The notes under the pieces are model-generated. The model searched no databases. It saw only the letters and a list, made by a program, of their open reading frames with translations, and was not told the DNA's origin. Source: Thioalkalivibrio thiocyanoxidans ARh2 (GTDB lineage: Bacteria; Pseudomonadota; Gammaproteobacteria; Ectothiorhodospirales; Ectothiorhodospiraceae). From it: 64,000 bases of DNA. The stretch is from NCBI RefSeq assembly GCF_000385215.1, contig NZ_ARQK01000061.1, positions 1 through 64,000 of the forward strand, written 5' to 3'. Both the position numbers and the translations under genes were made by a program. This document shows positions 61,863 to 64,000 of the stretch, piece by piece; positions within the stretch are counted from its first letter, which is position 1; each line of letters opens with the position of its first letter.

Positions 61863-64000
61863 GCGGTTTCCTCTTCGCGTTCGAGCAGTGCCACCGGAAA
61901 TGCGTCGAGGAGCTTCGCCACCGGCCGGTCGCCGCCCTCGAACGTCTCGCCCGACAGGCGGTTGTGCCAGACGCCGGGCGGCAGCCCGAGCCGGGTGTCG
62001 CGCCAGTCGCCCGCCAGCCCGAGCACCAGGCGCGGCACCAGCACCAGGGCACCTTCCCCGCGCAGGTAGGCCACCGCGTGCCTGGCGCGCTCGCCGGTCG
62101 CGCCCAGCGGGGTGTAGGCCGCATCCGGGCGGAACCATTCCGGGTGCCGGCGGCGCAGGGCCAGGGCCTGTTGCACCACCCACTGCTTGGGCAGGCCCTC
62201 GTCGGCACGGGCACTGATCTGTGCCGGGGTCAGGTGACCGAGCTCCTCCAGCAGTTGGTGCCGGGTTTCGAAGTCCACCGGACGGCGGTTGTCCGGATCG
62301 ACCAGGCTCAGGTCCCACAGCTCGCTGCCCTGGTAGATGTCGGGTATCCCTGGAGCGGTGAGCTTGATCAGGGTCTGGGCCAGGCTGTTGGTGCGGCCGG
62401 GGCCGACCAGGGGCTGCAGGAACGACTCCAGCGCGCTGCGAAATCCTGCATCCTCCAGCGTCCCGCTCACGAACTCGCGCAATGCCTGCTCGTAGTCCTC
62501 CTGGGGGTGGGTCCAGCTGGTGTGCTGCTTGGCCTCGCGCACGGCCTTTTCCATGTAGGCCGTCATGCGCTCGGCGTCGATCGGCCAGGCGCCCAGCAGC
62601 GTCTGGTAGTACAGGTATTCGGTAGCCGGTTCTGGCCATTCGCCGGTGCGGTGGCGGGCGTTGTGACGCATCCAGCGACGCACGGTCTGCGCCCATGCGC
62701 CCGGAATCTCGGAGAGCAGCACCAGGCGCGCGCGCACGTCCTCGCTGCGCTTGGTGTCATGGGTGGAGGTGGCCAGCATCGCCTCCGGGTGGCGGGCGCG
62801 GGCCCGGGCACTGGCGTGGTGGAACTCGTCCACCGACACCCCGAAGCTTCCGGGGTCGCCGCCGACCTCGTTGAGCGGCGTCAGCCGGTGGAAGCGATAC
62901 AAGGCGGTGTCCTCCACCCCCTTGGCCATTGCCGGTCCGGTCAACTGCTGGAAGCGCAGGGCGAGTTCGGTCTCGCGCTCGCCGGGGATGCGCAGGAGCA
63001 ACAGGTCGCGCAGGAACTGCAGCAGCTCGCTGTCCAGTGCGGCGCTGCGCTCGGCCGCCTGTTCGATCGCGGTCTCCACGCAGCCGACGTCGGCCGCCGT
63101 CACCCCGCCTTCGCGCGGGCTCACGTAGGTACGGTAGACGGGGAAGCAGGAGACCACCTCCAGCAGGGCAAGGTACAGCTCGTGGCGGGTGTAGTCGCGG
63201 TGGCGGCGGTGGCGCTCGCAAATGTCCACGAACAGCGCACTCAGCCGGTTGAGCTCGCTGCCGAGCAGATCCTCCAGGACCTGGCGCTTGGATGCATAGA
63301 CCAGCCCCGCGTAGTCGGTGTCCTCGCCGGTGAGGTCCTCGAACAGCCGGGTCAGCGGCGCCTCGCCCGCCGGGTCCACGAACAGCCCCTGCACACGGTT
63401 GAGAAAGTCGTAGCCGGTGGAGCCGGCGATCGGCCAGTCGTCGGGCAGTGACTCACCCGGTTCGAGGATCTTCTCGGCGACGATCCAGGTGTCCGGGCAG
63501 ACATGGGCCAGTCGGCGAAAATACTCGGCGGGGTCACGCATGCCGTCCGGGTGATCGACTCGCAGACCGTGCACCGAGCCTTCGTCCACCCAGCGGATCG
63601 GCAGGGCGTGCACCGCCTGGAAGACCTCTTCGCGTTCTTGTCGCAGCCCGGCCAGGTCGTTGATGTCGAAAAAGCGGCGGTAGCCGAGGTCGCGTCCGGC
63701 GGTGCGCCACCAGGCCAGGCGGTAGTTCTGCCGCTCGATCAGCGCGTCCAGCGCATCGGGGTCCTGGTTGATTCGCTCCACCTCGGCTGCGATTGCCTCG
63801 GCGGCCGCCGGATCCTGGCTGGTGGTGTCGTCCAGCAGCTGGCGGATCACGGCCTGGTCGCGGTGGCGCCGGGTGGCAGAGTCACGCGCGGTCAGCTCGG
63901 GTTGTGGCAGGCGCGCGCAGGATTCCGCGAGAAAGCCCAGCAGTTCGATGCCCGTGGCGCGACAGACGCGGTAGAGCAAGTCGTTCAGCGAAGACGGGTC
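61859..64000 (-). CDS. treY: Malto-oligosyltrehalose synthase TreY (5' end cut)
   Basis: 713 residues of a GH13 isomerase that converts the reducing end of maltodextrins to trehalose; the N-terminal part (a few hundred residues less than full length, full enzymes have about 700-900) lies outside the window. Present are HGLRVDHPDGMRDPAEYF (nucleophile Asp), TWIVAEKILEPGE (acid Glu) and ATSTHDTKRSEDVRAR (transition-state Asp). Frame runs to the last base (DPSSLNDLLYRV). It heads the treY-treZ-GH15 operon. Confidence 0.94.
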   Translation of the reverse strand, partial: DPSSLNDLLYRVCRATGIELLGFLAESCARLPQPELTARDSATRRHRDQAVIRQLLDDTTSQDPAAAEAIAAEVERINQDPDALDALIERQNYRLAWWRTAGRDLGYRRFFDINDLAGLRQEREEVFQAVHALPIRWVDEGSVHGLRVDHPDGMRDPAEYFRRLAHVCPDTWIVAEKILEPGESLPDDWPIAGSTGYDFLNRVQGLFVDPAGEAPLTRLFEDLTGEDTDYAGLVYASKRQVLEDLLGSELNRLSALFVDICERHRRHRDYTRHELYLALLEVVSCFPVYRTYVSPREGGVTAADVGCVETAIEQAAERSAALDSELLQFLRDLLLLRIPGERETELALRFQQLTGPAMAKGVEDTALYRFHRLTPLNEVGGDPGSFGVSVDEFHHASARARARHPEAMLATSTHDTKRSEDVRARLVLLSEIPGAWAQTVRRWMRHNARHRTGEWPEPATEYLYYQTLLGAWPIDAERMTAYMEKAVREAKQHTSWTHPQEDYEQALREFVSGTLEDAGFRSALESFLQPLVGPGRTNSLAQTLIKLTAPGIPDIYQGSELWDLSLVDPDNRRPVDFETRHQLLEELGHLTPAQISARADEGLPKQWVVQQALALRRRHPEWFRPDAAYTPLGATGERARHAVAYLRGEGALVLVPRLVLGLAGDWRDTRLGLPPGVWHNRLSGETFEGGDRPVAKLLDAFPVALLEREEETA

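Noticed and set aside
59508-62069. 853-codon plus-strand frame across treZ and the GH15 gene
   Set aside because: It spans two real genes on the other strand and matches no family.
1-64000. tRNA, rRNA, CRISPR arrays, insertion sequences
   Set aside because: I looked through all intergenic stretches and found no cloverleaf-like element, spacer-repeat array or transposase; a tRNAscan or IS search would settle it.

Overview
The window is about 64 kb of GC-rich DNA, densely packed with genes, with no rRNA, tRNA, CRISPR array or insertion sequence that I could recognise. A complete form IA RuBisCO/alpha-carboxysome operon, an SbtA/SbtB-type bicarbonate uptake pair, a sulfide:quinone oxidoreductase beside a cytochrome bd-type oxidase, and the suhB-trmJ-cysE-isc order all suggest a gammaproteobacterial sulfur-oxidising chemolithoautotroph. 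A Thioalkalivibrio-like member of the Ectothiorhodospiraceae is my best guess. The taxonomic call is inference from gene content.

Layout. 1-658: intergenic DNA with a large imperfect inverted repeat, a hairpin and a degenerate 61-bp tandem repeat. 659-8956: housekeeping block suhB(-), trmJ, cysE, then iscR-iscS-iscU-iscA-hscB-hscA-fdx-iscX, with IscR-like boxes before cysE and iscR. 8958-18313: an Atm1-type exporter, a SnoaL/GGDEF diguanylate cyclase, recQ, a DUF3581 protein, a DUF2237 protein, a small Pro/Gly-rich secreted protein, a flavodoxin-fold quinone reductase, the SbtA/SbtB pair and thpR. 18341-22759: a CbrA/CbrB-like two-component system (transporter-fused kinase plus sigma-54 response regulator) preceded by an overlapping 57-residue membrane protein. 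22852-25191: gluQ, dksA and a CbbY-like phosphatase.

25330-34431 looks like one regulatory module. sqr-cydD-cydC run leftwards and cydA-cydB plus a sigma-54 activator run rightwards from a shared 360-bp region. That region carries two divergent -24/-12 promoters with two palindromes between them. The module would feed electrons from sulfide to quinone and on to a bd-type oxidase, with its own assembly transporter and its own activator, which has a Cys-rich PAS domain.

34669-42255: an unknown secreted protein, a 1-Cys peroxiredoxin, a DJ-1/PfpI-like protein, and a TetR-controlled RND efflux pair behind a double palindrome. 42558-56852: the carboxysome locus cbbL-cbbS-csoS2-csoSCA-csoS4A-csoS4B-csoS1(x3)-bfr-like-acRAF-mcdA-mcdB, then a strong terminator, cbbQ-cbbO and cbbR. 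57091-58208: two paralogous SnoaL/CaMKII-AD-like proteins. The first has a disordered N-terminal extension with ISGT and VTGT motifs resembling those CsoS2 uses to grip the shell, and the second has a Sec signal peptide. I regard the first as the best candidate for an undescribed carboxysome-associated protein. 58248-64000: a leftward trehalose operon treY (cut by the window edge)-treZ-GH15.
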